A stretch of 64,000 nt of DNA from Akkermansia muciniphila (GCA_945874895.1 CAMCIC010000017.1:1-64000), one strand, 5' to 3'. Shown: positions 1-8,520, counted from the stretch's first letter. Notes: generated by a model not told the origin, from the letters alone. Made by a program: numbers and translations.

Positions 1-1
1 C

Positions 2-109
2 AAACTCCGTGCCTGGATCCATCACTACAACAACGACAGACCTCACCAATCACTCAAATACCTCTCACCTCACCTATATCACCAACACCTATGCAACCAA
101 GCAGCCTAA
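2..109 (+). CDS. IS3-family transposase, C-terminal end (partial)
   Basis: Only the last 35 codons lie in the window; the frame is open from the left edge to a TAA. The peptide ends in the tail typical of IS3-family DDE transposases (OrfB/InsK type), with 'YNNDRPHQSLKYLSP' followed by a short Tyr/His-rich end. In this family the tail follows the last catalytic glutamate, which would lie off the window. The reading is supported by the terminal repeat just downstream. The element is cut by the window edge, so whether the transposase is intact cannot be judged. Confidence 0.85.
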   Translation, partial: KLRAWIHHYNNDRPHQSLKYLSPHLYHQHLCNQAA

Positions 110-120
110 TGAACAAAAAA

Positions 121-149
121 GGCTGTCCAAATCTCAGGGGAGCACTACA
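121..149. repeat. Right terminal inverted repeat of an IS150-like IS3 element
   Basis: Read on the minus strand, the end begins TGTAGTGCTCCCCTGAGATT and continues TTGGACAGCC. From memory this resembles the IS150 end (TGTACTGCACCC..., then TTGGAC), and it lies about 12 to 40 bp after the transposase stop, as expected. The element boundary is placed at 149. Sulfatase coding sequence resumes directly on the other side. The left end and the target duplication are outside the window. Confidence 0.7.
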
Positions 150-1408
150 GAAACTCGATCGGGATGGGTGGAGTGCAGGTTTTTGGACTCGCTGAGGTCT
201 TCGCTGAGGTGAATCAGCGTTTTGGTTTTTGTGCCTTGTCCTGTCAGTTTCCATGGTCCTTGACGCACGGCCCACGCATGGCCGTGCTGCCAGTGGAATG
301 TACGCTCAGGCCAAGCTGCTGCTTTGCGGAAAACGGGCATCAGATTGGTGCCGTCGATCTGATGGTTCGGCGGAATGGTCGCACCAGCCCCTTGAGCGAA
401 GGTGGGTAGCAAATCCATCGTGAGAGCGGTCGCATCGCTGGTGGTTCCGGGAGCGATCACTCCCGGCCAGCGGGCGATCATGGGCACGCGATGCCCGCCT
501 TCCTCCATGCTGCCTTTTTTGCCGCGCAAGGAACCATTTGCCGCGAATCCGCTCGGAGCCTGCGGACCGTTGTCGGAACAAAAGATCACGAGCGTATGGC
601 GCTCGATTTGCTCCGCGCGCAAGGTATCGATCACGGCTCCCACAGACTCGTCCAGCACCGCGATCATTTCCTTGTAATCGGCAACAGGAGAGGGTTTTTT
701 GTGAGGGTCCCGACCTTGCCAAGGGTTGTGGGGTGCGGCATGGGCGAGATAGAGAAAAAACGGTGTCGTTTTGTTTTGCGTGATGAATGCGCGAGCATGT
801 TGGGTCAGCAAATCCGTGCTGTAGCCTTCTTCGTTGCGGATATGGCGATCGTGCCACCAGTCGAGCTCTTTCTTCCCATAGCCCGCGATGTGTGTGTGGT
901 AGTCCACATGGCCGCCGATGAATCCGCGGAAAACATCGAATCCGTAATTCATCGGATGAAACTTGAGATCATACCCCAGATGCCATTTGCCGATCAATGC
1001 CGTGCGGTAGCCTGCGCCCCGCAGCAGGGCGGGCAGGGTGGTTTCCTGAGCAGATAGGCCCCAGGCCCAGCGCTGAACGGGATTTTTGCGCCGTTGTTCG
1101 CGGAACACAGGTGACAACTCCTCATCCGGCACCCATGTGCACCGTTGTTGATAACGGCCGGTCATGAGGGCAGCACGGGTGGGCGTGCACATCGCACCGT
1201 TGCTGTGAAAGTCCGTGAATTTCATGCCTTCTGCCGCGAGGCGATCGATGTTCGGTGTTTTCACCTCGGTGTTGCCGTAACAACCTAACGAAGCGTAGCC
1301 CAGGTCATCGGCAAGGATCAGCACGATGTTCGGCGGTCGTTCCGCCCCCAGCGCCAGCGCGAGGGTGATGTAAGCGCCTGACAGAGCATGAAGAAGCATC
1401 GACCTCAT
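134..1408 (-). CDS. Secreted sulfatase, 3' end truncated by an IS element
   Basis: A type I sulfatase that would hydrolyse sulfate esters outside the cytoplasm. From the ATG at 1408 the product has 424 residues. A signal peptide is followed by the metal-binding 'ILADDLGY' (about 31-38), the formylglycine motif C-T-P-T-R (Cys74), a HNPW segment and a 'SDNGP' metal-ligand motif. The chosen start overlaps the stop of the upstream hydrolase gene as ATGA, implying translational coupling; the longer reading frame up to 1450 lies inside that gene. The last five codons (SVVLP) and the stop are supplied by the terminal repeat of the adjacent IS, so the native C-terminus is lost. Catalytic residues remain, and activity is uncertain. 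No sulfatase-maturing enzyme is visible in the window. Confidence 0.88.
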   Translation of the reverse strand: MRSMLLHALSGAYITLALALGAERPPNIVLILADDLGYASLGCYGNTEVKTPNIDRLAAEGMKFTDFHSNGAMCTPTRAALMTGRYQQRCTWVPDEELSPVFREQRRKNPVQRWAWGLSAQETTLPALLRGAGYRTALIGKWHLGYDLKFHPMNYGFDVFRGFIGGHVDYHTHIAGYGKKELDWWHDRHIRNEEGYSTDLLTQHARAFITQNKTTPFFLYLAHAAPHNPWQGRDPHKKPSPVADYKEMIAVLDESVGAVIDTLRAEQIERHTLVIFCSDNGPQAPSGFAANGSLRGKKGSMEEGGHRVPMIARWPGVIAPGTTSDATALTMDLLPTFAQGAGATIPPNHQIDGTNLMPVFRKAAAWPERTFHWQHGHAWAVRQGPWKLTGQGTKTKTLIHLSEDLSESKNLHSTHPDRVSVVLP

Positions 1409-2181
1409 TTTTTCGCGTGCTTGAGGATGAAATCGATCAATTCCTGGCATTGAAAAAACGCAGGACTTACCTCATGACCGCGACCGGGGATGATTTTTAC
1501 GTCACACGTGCCGCCCAGTGCCTGGTAGCGCTGCTGGAGCAGGAGAGTGTTCTCGTGATGAGGCACGGTGCGGTCTTGATCGCCATGCACGGAAAACATC
1601 GGCACATGTTGTTTCGCCAGTCCATCGAGCAAAGAAACGGGATTGAGTTTGTCCAGTTGAGAACGGAGCTCTGTCTCCGCCATGCCGTAATCGGCCAGGG
1701 TTTCTTTTTTCGATAGGCGCAGCGGGTAGCTATCGAGATGGCACACGGGGTAAATGCCCGCCCATGCGGTGACTTTATCGGGATGGCGACATGCCCAAGC
1801 CAGTGTCATCAATCCACCGCGGCTCTGGCCTAACAGAATCGGTTTGGGCGAGTAGCCACGCTGGATCATGGCCTCATAAAAATGCGAAAATTTCTTCGTG
1901 CTTGCGGGCGCGCCGCGCACCTCGCCGAGATCGTAACTGGCAAGGGCGATGCCTGCTTCCAGGAAGGCCTCCGTATACATCTTGTGCTGCAGGATGATGA
2001 ATTTCCCCCCCACATTCGGCGCATACCAAATCCACGGCTTGCCCGGTGCGGCCTTAGGTGCAGCGCGCAGATAGGCCTGATGACCCTCCACGGCGAAGGA
2101 CTCCGGTTTGTCCTGCGCCACCACCGCGGATGCCATGACACACACCATAGCAAAACAGAGGAAACGAGTGATTTTCAACAT
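1405..2181 (-). CDS. Secreted alpha/beta hydrolase (S9/esterase-like)
   Basis: A 258-residue protein with a cleavable signal peptide (hydrophobic core, then 'ASAVVAQ'). It has an alpha/beta-hydrolase nucleophile elbow G-Q-S-R-G-G (Ser about 120), an acid region 'HGDQDRTVP' (about 199-207) and a catalytic His in 'GRGHEVSP' (about 236). The ATG at 2181 is preceded by GGGAGGATCAGGA, a strong ribosome binding site; the longer frame to 2319 has no such support and no signal sequence. The gene is coupled by ATGA overlap to the downstream sulfatase, which suggests it de-esterifies or trims the same substrate. The substrate itself cannot be read from sequence. Confidence 0.8.
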   Translation of the reverse strand: MLKITRFLCFAMVCVMASAVVAQDKPESFAVEGHQAYLRAAPKAAPGKPWIWYAPNVGGKFIILQHKMYTEAFLEAGIALASYDLGEVRGAPASTKKFSHFYEAMIQRGYSPKPILLGQSRGGLMTLAWACRHPDKVTAWAGIYPVCHLDSYPLRLSKKETLADYGMAETELRSQLDKLNPVSLLDGLAKQHVPMFSVHGDQDRTVPHHENTLLLQQRYQALGGTCDVKIIPGRGHEVSPAFFQCQELIDFILKHAKK

Positions 2182-2322
2182 TCCTGATCCTCCCTTGATC
2201 AAGACACCGTGGCAACCTTTTTCCCATGGCAGAGGTGCGATGAACGTTGTTTTCCCATCTGCCAGCCTAGCCCTAACAGGATTCGCTTGGTCGATGGCTT
2301 CATGCGGAGGCTGACTCACGTC

Positions 2323-3399
2323 TCATAGCTCCACCGTTTTTCCGGTGCGGAAACTTTCGTCCGCAGCGGCGACGATGCGCATGGATTGGATGGCATCGGT
2401 CATGTGATCGACGAGGTCGATGTTTTCGCGGATGGCTTTGAGGAAATATTCCTGTTCGCGCAGACACAGACCGTCGTGATCGGGCTCGTCGTCGAGACGG
2501 ATCATTTCATCGCTGTGAACGAAGTTGCCGTTTGCATCGAGCGGCGAGTGGTGGAGCTTCAGCGCCTGGGTTTGCGTGTGGGCATTCACATCAGCGCTGT
2601 TGCCTTCAGCGGCCGCTTTATCGGCGACGATGCTGACGCAGCCCTTCGGACCGACGACGTCTTTGACGAAAAAGGCGACCTCGCTCATCATCGGACCCCA
2701 ACCGGCCTCATACCAACCCACCGAGCCGTCCTCAAAGGTCACTTGCAAATGACCGTAGTTGATTTTTCCGGCGGGGAGTTCCTCGGTGAGACGTGCGCCG
2801 ATGCCCGAGACGCGCACGGGCTTCGAGCGGGTCATCTGACACATCACATCGACGTAGTGCACGCCGCAATCGACGATGGGCGAGATCGACGACATCAGAT
2901 TTTTGTGTGTGTTCCAGTTCGCGCCGTAGGATTGCTGGTTGAGGTTCATGCGCATGACCAGTGGCTTGCCGAGGGTTTGCGCCATTTCGATGAACTTGAT
3001 CCAGCTCGGGTGATGGCGCAGGATGTAGCCGATCACCAATTTCCGGCCCGTAGCTACGGCCTTGGCGACGATGCGTTCGGCGGCCGCGACGGTTTCGGCG
3101 AGAGGTTTTTCGATGAATACATGGCAGCCAGCCTCGAGCGCGGCGATGGCGTAGTCGGCATGCGTATCAGGAAACGTGGAGATCGAAACAGCATCGGGCT
3201 TGGTCGTGGCGAGGGCCTCGTAGTAATCGCTGAAAAGCTCGTAGGCTCCGCCGAGTTCGGCATTCAACGCCTCGCGCGACGAAGCGGAGCGGGTGACGAT
3301 ACCGCAGATCGAAAATCCATCCAGTTGATGATACGCCAAGGCATGCGAACGCCCCATGTGACCGGCTCCTACACACAATACTCGAATCGGTTGCTGCAT
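2323..3399 (-). CDS. Gfo/Idh/MocA family oxidoreductase
   Basis: A cytoplasmic NAD(P)-dependent sugar or polyol dehydrogenase of about 358 residues. The Rossmann motif 'VGAGHMGRSH' starts near residue 9 from the ATG at 3399. 'VFIEKPLAET' carries the EKP lysine motif typical of the family, followed by the C-terminal alpha/beta domain. The longer frame to 3507 adds a basic stretch with no family counterpart, so 3399 is preferred. It lies 141 bp upstream of the hydrolase/sulfatase pair on the same strand and may handle the released sugar. The specific substrate is unknown. Confidence 0.88.
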   Translation of the reverse strand: MQQPIRVLCVGAGHMGRSHALAYHQLDGFSICGIVTRSASSREALNAELGGAYELFSDYYEALATTKPDAVSISTFPDTHADYAIAALEAGCHVFIEKPLAETVAAAERIVAKAVATGRKLVIGYILRHHPSWIKFIEMAQTLGKPLVMRMNLNQQSYGANWNTHKNLMSSISPIVDCGVHYVDVMCQMTRSKPVRVSGIGARLTEELPAGKINYGHLQVTFEDGSVGWYEAGWGPMMSEVAFFVKDVVGPKGCVSIVADKAAAEGNSADVNAHTQTQALKLHHSPLDANGNFVHSDEMIRLDDEPDHDGLCLREQEYFLKAIRENIDLVDHMTDAIQSMRIVAAADESFRTGKTVEL

Positions 3400-3550
3400 G
3401 CCTAAGACTAACGATGTGCTGCGCACGCTGTCGAGCGGGGAATTGTGGTGCCGGCGGGCTCGGATGACGACGAGATGACAGTGGATCGTCATCGAACCAT
3501 TGATCATACACTGCTGACAAAAACGTCCTGTTATTGCACGTATTCTCCTT

Positions 3551-4390
3551 ATGCGTTTCTGGTTATCGTTGCTATGGTACCTCTTGTCGATCGCGACGGC
3601 GGACGAGAAAAAGAACCCGCTGCAAGTGACGATGATCAGCGAAGCCTCGCAAGTGCGAGCAGGGGAAACCTTCTGGGTCGGCTTCCACTTGCAGCATCCT
3701 CCGGGTTATCATAGTTACTGGAAGCATCCTGGAGTGGTGGGTGTGGCCACGAAAATCTCATGGCAGCTTCCCGAAGGATTTCGCGCCGGAGATATTGTCT
3801 GGCCTGCACCGGAAAAGGTGATGATGAGGATTCATCCCGCACAAGGGTATCGCGGGGAGGTATTGCTAATGGTTCCCATCACGGCCCCCGCGAACTGGAG
3901 CAAACCAACTGTCACGCTGAAGGTCGAGCTCGATTGGATGTGCTGCGCCCAGGGCTGCCATCCAGCGCATCGCGTGCCCTTTGCGCTCACCGTCAAGGTG
4001 GGCAAGGAAGCGATCCTCCATCCGGAACATCATGCGATGTTTGAGAAAAGCCGTCAGCGAGTGCCGCGCCCTGATCCGCTGTGGGTCACAACGGCGCGGA
4101 TCGATGCGACGAAAATCATTCTCTGTGTCAAACCCGCGCCAGGAAATCCCCGTGGCATCAAAGACTTAGGCGATGTTTGGTTTTTTTCTGCCGATGGCGC
4201 CGTGCATTCCGCCGAGCCCCAGCACAAAACCATCCTTGCGGACGGGACGTTGCAACTGACCATGATGCGCTACGAATTCGGGCCTCAAGACCTTCCGCGG
4301 CTGCTAGGCGTGCTACGGGCGGAAAAGGGCTGGCATACCGATAGTGCGGTGCCATGCATCGAAATCAGCGCGCCCTTGTCAAAACCTTGA
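3551..4390 (+). CDS. Stand-alone DsbD alpha-domain-like secreted protein
   Basis: A 279-residue protein with a short signal peptide (MRFWLSLLWYLLSIATA). It resembles the N-terminal periplasmic domain of DsbD: 'GWHSYYRNPGG' of the full DsbD at 27511 corresponds to 'GYHSYWKHPGV' here, and the DsbD cysteine pair CKDSC corresponds to C-C-A-Q-G-C. It has neither the membrane domain nor the thioredoxin domain. It may be a thiol carrier or chaperone for thiol:disulfide exchange, but redox function is inferred only from the cysteine pair. It diverges from the Gfo/Idh gene across 151 bp. No clear ribosome binding site is seen before the ATG. Confidence 0.75.
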   Translation: MRFWLSLLWYLLSIATADEKKNPLQVTMISEASQVRAGETFWVGFHLQHPPGYHSYWKHPGVVGVATKISWQLPEGFRAGDIVWPAPEKVMMRIHPAQGYRGEVLLMVPITAPANWSKPTVTLKVELDWMCCAQGCHPAHRVPFALTVKVGKEAILHPEHHAMFEKSRQRVPRPDPLWVTTARIDATKIILCVKPAPGNPRGIKDLGDVWFFSADGAVHSAEPQHKTILADGTLQLTMMRYEFGPQDLPRLLGVLRAEKGWHTDSAVPCIEISAPLSKP

Positions 4391-4470
4391 GCGCGCATCG
4401 GCAAAACCAAGGCGATTTTTTCGCACGCCCCCCTTGTCAGCGAAAAAAATCGTTATATCTTCCGCGCACT

Positions 4471-4944
4471 ATGAGTCAACCAGCCTCCGGAGACAAAGCC
4501 CCGAGTTTCACCGCGTCCGCCATCGGCGGCGACTACAAGGAACCCACCATCATTTCCCTCGCGGACTTCCGCGGCCAATCGGTGGTGCTGTATTTCTATC
4601 CGAAGGATGACACCCCCGGCTGCACCAAACAAGCCTGCGCGCTGCGCGATGGTTGGCAGGAAATTTCCGCCAAAGCCGTGGTGCTGGGCGTGAGCATCGA
4701 CCCCATCAAGAGCCACCAGAAGTTCCTGAAAAAACACTCGCTGCCCTTCGCATTGATCAGCGATGAAGACCAAGCCCTCGTCCAAGCCTACGGCGTGTGG
4801 GTAGAAAAAAGCATGTATGGCAAAACCTACATGGGCACCGAGCGCACGACCTTTGTCATCGACCCCCAGGGCAAAATCAAAGCCGTTTTCCCCAAGGTCA
4901 AACCCGATGAGCACCTCGCTCTCGTGCTGGAGGCGCTGGGTTAA
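4471..4944 (+). CDS. bcp: Thioredoxin-dependent peroxiredoxin (Bcp/PrxQ)
   Basis: A 157-residue atypical 2-Cys peroxiredoxin that reduces hydrogen peroxide and organic hydroperoxides with thioredoxin as donor. The peroxidatic and resolving cysteines are Cys51 and Cys56 in 'DDTPGCTKQACALRD', with the five-residue step typical of the Bcp group. 'GTERTTFVIDPQGKI' near the C-terminus is also family-typical. The ATG at 4471 starts the usual 'GDKAPSFTA' N-terminus; the longer frame to 4354 runs back into the preceding gene. Length matches the family. Confidence 0.95.
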   Translation: MSQPASGDKAPSFTASAIGGDYKEPTIISLADFRGQSVVLYFYPKDDTPGCTKQACALRDGWQEISAKAVVLGVSIDPIKSHQKFLKKHSLPFALISDEDQALVQAYGVWVEKSMYGKTYMGTERTTFVIDPQGKIKAVFPKVKPDEHLALVLEALG

Positions 4945-4987
4945 GCCGCAGGCGAACCCCAGAAAACCTACCAGTTGGTATTTTAGG

Positions 4988-5018
4988 AGTCGATGCTTCG
5001 CATTCCTTGCCATCGACT
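4988..5018. other. Inverted repeat after bcp
   Basis: AGTCGATG and CATCGACT form a perfect 8-bp stem with a 15-nt loop about 45 bp after the bcp stop. No T-run follows, so it is not a canonical intrinsic terminator. The rest of the 248-bp gap to the next gene shows nothing else recognisable. Confidence 0.3.
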
Positions 5019-5192
5019 GCCAGTTGGGGAATTTCGTAGCAGCCAAAGACAGCTTTTTGCGTTTTTCGGGGCTCTTGATTGCGCTTTCCACTTTCTGTTT
5101 TCCTCGATGGGAACTTGATCCGAGATGGCGAATGGGAGTCGTTTGTTGCATTGAGCGCTTGTGATTTCGGCTCAAAACCCGCAGGGTGGGGA

Positions 5193-6809
5193 ATGCGGAA
5201 TATGGTGCGAGTGATGATGATGGCTGCTTTGATCGGCTGCGGCAACTTCGTGGAGACGAGTCTGGCGGATGTGACACCCGATCATTTGGAGTTCCGCCGT
5301 CAAGCGGTGCAACGCATGGTGTTTGATCGGTCGCAGGAAATTCCGCTCGCGGGATTTCATCCGGCGAAAGTCGTGGGGCTCGATGTGATGCATCCGGTGG
5401 TGGGCGCGTCGATGGGCGATATGAGCTGTGAAATCGATGGCGGCAATCTGCGATTGAACGCTAAGAGCGCATCGCGGATGACCCGCTGGGTGGGGGGATT
5501 CAATCCTTTTGCGTGCTATGACCTATCCATCGAGAAATTCAACGGATCGGGAACCATCGGCATGGCGTTTTGTGATTCGCAACAGGAGCATCGGATGACC
5601 GCGTCGTTGGTGGTGAAGGCCGGGAAATGTGGGGCGATCCAGTGGGTGGTGGTGAAAGAGGGCAAGGAAGTCGCTCGACAGGAGTATGCTATCGCCAAAG
5701 CCGTGGACGCTGGCTTGCCGCTGCGTTTGCGTGCGCAGATGCAAGCCGTGGGAGTCAATTTGTTTCTGGAAACTCATGGGGAGTGGCAGCTGCTGGGCTA
5801 TCCTGACTTTTCGCAACATTTCGAACTGCGGCAGAAATCGTGGATGCAGCGATTCGAGTTTTGTTTGCACAGTGATCTCGATGCCGGTGCTGCGGTGGTG
5901 ATACGCGAAATGACCGCGGCGCTTTCGCCCGGCACCGGGCAGGCCGATATCCGAGCCATCACACGACCTGATGGCGAGCCCTTGATGGAAGAGGGGCGTT
6001 TGTGGTTTACGATGACCGTGCGCGGTCGTGCCCTTCCCCATCCGCTGCAGGGTGTGTTCTCGATGAATCCCTCGGTATTTGATCTGAAGTTCGAGGGCAT
6101 CATTGTGTTCGATACGGGTGACGGACTGCTGCGCAATGAGCTTGCCTCGCATTTGTTTTATGATGACGGCGCGAAGGAATGGCGTGGCTGGACAGTGGGA
6201 TTCAGCGCTTATGGCAAGGATGCAAAAGGAGAGCAAAAGGCCATCCTTGCCGTGACCAGCAAGCGTGATCCGCGCAAGGGCTTTTCTGTGATGCGGGCCA
6301 GGCCCATCGGTCTGCCGCCAGGGATGCATGAGGATCCGCACGGGATCTATGATGCCGAGGCTGGTAAGTGGCGCATGCTTGTCGCCGAGCACCAAGGAAA
6401 ATTTCGTGCGAGTTTGTGGGAGTCGGAACATTGGGATCGCGGTTACACACGGTTGAGCGGTCCGGTGGAAATGGACAGCACGGGGACTTCGCTGCAGAAA
6501 ATCGGTTCCAAACGCTATGCGATGTTCGGTAGCGCCGATCGCAAGGTTTACATCCGCAGCTATCCGGGCTTGGAGCCCGCAGGTGAGCTCAAGATGCACT
6601 TGCCGCCTTGGGACGGTCAATCGGGCACGCGCATCTGGCCGAATGTCCTGCCACTGCCCGAGGGATATCCGGCCCGCTACATCGCCTTGATGATGGATCG
6701 CCTCAACTACCCCGGCATGCCCAAACAGAACTGGACCTATGGGGCGATGTATCTCTATCACGCCCATTTGCCTGCGGGAAATGACACGCCCTACGAATAC
6801 ACGAAATAG
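5193..6809 (+). CDS. Secreted beta-propeller glycosidase-like protein (GH43/GH32-like)
   Basis: About 538 residues from the ATG at 5193 (MRNMVRVMMMAAL...), which gives a signal peptide; the upstream extension to 5079 lacks one. The N-terminal third looks like a beta-sandwich with many short strands. The C-terminal part has features of a five-bladed propeller of the GH32/43/68 type: 'EDPHGIYDAEAGKWRM', then 'GKFRASLWES', then a final blade with 'RIWPNVLPLP'. The catalytic acids cannot be assigned with confidence. The aldose 1-epimerase gene follows after 48 bp, so a role in breaking down an exogenous sugar polymer is likely. The family call is tentative. Confidence 0.6.
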   Translation: MRNMVRVMMMAALIGCGNFVETSLADVTPDHLEFRRQAVQRMVFDRSQEIPLAGFHPAKVVGLDVMHPVVGASMGDMSCEIDGGNLRLNAKSASRMTRWVGGFNPFACYDLSIEKFNGSGTIGMAFCDSQQEHRMTASLVVKAGKCGAIQWVVVKEGKEVARQEYAIAKAVDAGLPLRLRAQMQAVGVNLFLETHGEWQLLGYPDFSQHFELRQKSWMQRFEFCLHSDLDAGAAVVIREMTAALSPGTGQADIRAITRPDGEPLMEEGRLWFTMTVRGRALPHPLQGVFSMNPSVFDLKFEGIIVFDTGDGLLRNELASHLFYDDGAKEWRGWTVGFSAYGKDAKGEQKAILAVTSKRDPRKGFSVMRARPIGLPPGMHEDPHGIYDAEAGKWRMLVAEHQGKFRASLWESEHWDRGYTRLSGPVEMDSTGTSLQKIGSKRYAMFGSADRKVYIRSYPGLEPAGELKMHLPPWDGQSGTRIWPNVLPLPEGYPARYIALMMDRLNYPGMPKQNWTYGAMYLYHAHLPAGNDTPYEYTK

Positions 6810-6857
6810 TGCTTTTGCCCTTGGCAGATCCATGGCGCGTGAGAGAATGGCCATGTT

Positions 6858-7994
6858 ATGAAAACCCATTTGCTCTTGGCCGCAGGCATGGCGGCGCTGC
6901 TCTCGTGCCAAAAACCGGTCGCATCCACCGCCGCTTCCGCGGTCCAACAGGAAACGTTCGGCACCATGCCCGATGGACGCGCCGTGAAAATCTTCACCCT
7001 CACCAATGCGAACGGACTCAAAGCCCGCGTCACGGAATACGGCGCGATTCTCGTTTCCATGGAAGTTCCCGACAAAGCAGGAAAGCTCGCGGATGTCACG
7101 CACGGCTATGACACCCTGGAAGGCTGGCTCAGCAATACCTCGTATTTTGGCGCCTCGGTAGGCCGATTCGGCAATCGCATCAAGGACGGCAAGTTCTCCC
7201 TCGACGGCAAGGAATACCAACTGGCGACCAACAATAAGCCCGGCGGCATTCCGTGCCATCTTCACGGCGGACCCAAGGGCTTCGACAAGGTTCTTTGGTC
7301 CGGTCGGGCGATCGGCAACGACGCGGTGGAATTCACCTATGTGTCACCCGATGGCGAGGAAGGATATCCAGGCAATCTCACGGTCAAGGTCACCTACACG
7401 CTGACCGCCGACAATGAACTCGTTTGGAAAGCGAACGCTACCACGGACGCGCCCACGATTCTGAACATCGTTCATCACAGCTACTGGAATCTATCCGGAG
7501 ATCCACGCAGCTCGATCAACGATCACGAGCTCACACTCCACGCGCCTCACTATCTTCCCACCAATAGCGGTCTGATCCCCACCGGCGAGATCGCTCCGGT
7601 GGCGGGCACTCCCATGGATTTCATACAAGCGACCACCATCGGCGCGCGTGTAAATGCCGGCACCGAGGCGCTCACATTCGGGGGCGGTTACGACCACTGC
7701 TGGGTCTTGGAGAAAGGCGAGGGTGTCAAACCGGCCGCAAGACTCAAAGATCCGGAAACAGGACGAGTGATGGAAATTTCCACCGACCAGCCAGCTGTCC
7801 AGTTCTACGGTGGCAATTTCCTCGACGGCAGCGTCTCCGGCAAGGGCGGCGTGAAATACGGTCACCGCAGCGCGCTGTGCCTCGAGACGGAGGGTTTCCC
7901 CGATGCTCCCAACAAGCCAGCCTTCCCCTCCTGCGTGCTCCGCCCCGGCGAGACTTACACGCATGTGATGATTCATCGATTTTCCGTGGAATAA
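6858..7994 (+). CDS. galM: Aldose 1-epimerase (mutarotase), predicted lipoprotein
   Basis: A 378-residue protein of the galactose mutarotase family, which interconverts alpha and beta anomers of aldoses. The N-terminus is a lipoprotein signal ending L-L-S-C (Cys17), so the enzyme is probably membrane-anchored outside the cytoplasm, unlike the cytosolic GalM of E. coli. Family landmarks follow in order: 'GRFGNRIKDGKF', 'HLHGGPKGFDKVLW', 'HHSYWNLSGD' (catalytic His), 'GGGYDHCWVL' and 'LETEGFPDAPNKPAFP' (catalytic Glu). It follows the beta-propeller gene closely on the same strand, consistent with extracellular sugar handling. Confidence 0.93.
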   Translation: MKTHLLLAAGMAALLSCQKPVASTAASAVQQETFGTMPDGRAVKIFTLTNANGLKARVTEYGAILVSMEVPDKAGKLADVTHGYDTLEGWLSNTSYFGASVGRFGNRIKDGKFSLDGKEYQLATNNKPGGIPCHLHGGPKGFDKVLWSGRAIGNDAVEFTYVSPDGEEGYPGNLTVKVTYTLTADNELVWKANATTDAPTILNIVHHSYWNLSGDPRSSINDHELTLHAPHYLPTNSGLIPTGEIAPVAGTPMDFIQATTIGARVNAGTEALTFGGGYDHCWVLEKGEGVKPAARLKDPETGRVMEISTDQPAVQFYGGNFLDGSVSGKGGVKYGHRSALCLETEGFPDAPNKPAFPSCVLRPGETYTHVMIHRFSVE

Positions 7995-8021
7995 GAAAAA
8001 CGCCCGCCGGGGATGCGAGCG

Positions 8022-8150
8022 ATGCGTATGAAAACACGACTCCTGCTACTTTGTGTTACCATGCACTCTGGCGCGATGGAGCCGCCCCAGGCGCCGAACA
8101 TCGATCGCATGACCGCACAATTGCTAGCCTGGCACCATACGATGCCGTAA
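8022..8150 (+). CDS. Possible 42-residue secreted peptide
   Basis: A short frame starts MRMKTRLLLLCVTMHSGAME and ends in TAA. The basic start and leucine run look like a signal peptide, leaving a tail of about 24 residues. It could also be the front of a decayed secreted enzyme gene. No ribosome binding site is visible and no family is recognised. Weak call. Confidence 0.25.
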   Translation: MRMKTRLLLLCVTMHSGAMEPPQAPNIDRMTAQLLAWHHTMP

Positions 8151-8271
8151 GTGAAAATGCGCGAAGCATGTCGCATTACCATCAGGCTCCAAAACATCCA
8201 TCCAAATTTTTGCTTGATGTCAGGATGCTCCCTGTCAGTCTGTATCCGTAACAGTTACAAACACTCATCCT

Positions 8272-8520
8272 ATGGCAGACAAATGCATCTACTGTGGTTC
8301 CAACTCCTACGGCTCCTGTTCCCGGAGTCCGCATAACAAGCATGAACACCAAGGCGACGAGAATGAGTGCAAATTTTGCGGCTCCTCCTCATATGGCAGT
8401 TGCAGCCGCAGCCCCCACGGACGTCACCAGCACGGCCACGGCAAAGACAAATGCGTCTACTGCGGCTCAACCTCCGTAGGCTCCTGCTCCCGCAGCCCAC
8501 ACGGGAAACATGAAAGGTAG
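8272..8520 (+). CDS. 82-residue protein of three Cys/His repeats
   Basis: The protein is three near-identical 28-residue units (84 bp each). Each carries the pattern C-x2-C-G-S-x-S-x-G-S-C-S-R-S-P-H-x2-H: Cys5, 8, 16 and His21, 24; Cys33, 36, 44 and His49, 52; Cys61, 64, 72 and His77, 80. Five potential metal ligands per unit suggest three small zinc- or metal-binding modules joined by His/Gly-rich linkers. There is no signal peptide and no membrane segment. A palindrome GTAAC-A-GTTAC (8248-8258) sits 13 bp before the ATG; a Shine-Dalgarno sequence is not evident. No named family is claimed. Function is unknown; metal storage or sensing, or RNA/protein binding, are options. Confidence 0.75.
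   Translation: MADKCIYCGSNSYGSCSRSPHNKHEHQGDENECKFCGSSSYGSCSRSPHGRHQHGHGKDKCVYCGSTSVGSCSRSPHGKHER

Noticed and set aside
2386-3405. 339-codon plus-strand frame
   Set aside because: Antisense to the Gfo/Idh/MocA gene; low-complexity His/Asp/Val composition and no recognisable domain.
5523-7265. 580-codon minus-strand frame
   Set aside because: Shadow of the beta-propeller and galM genes; spans two clear genes on the other strand and has no family features.
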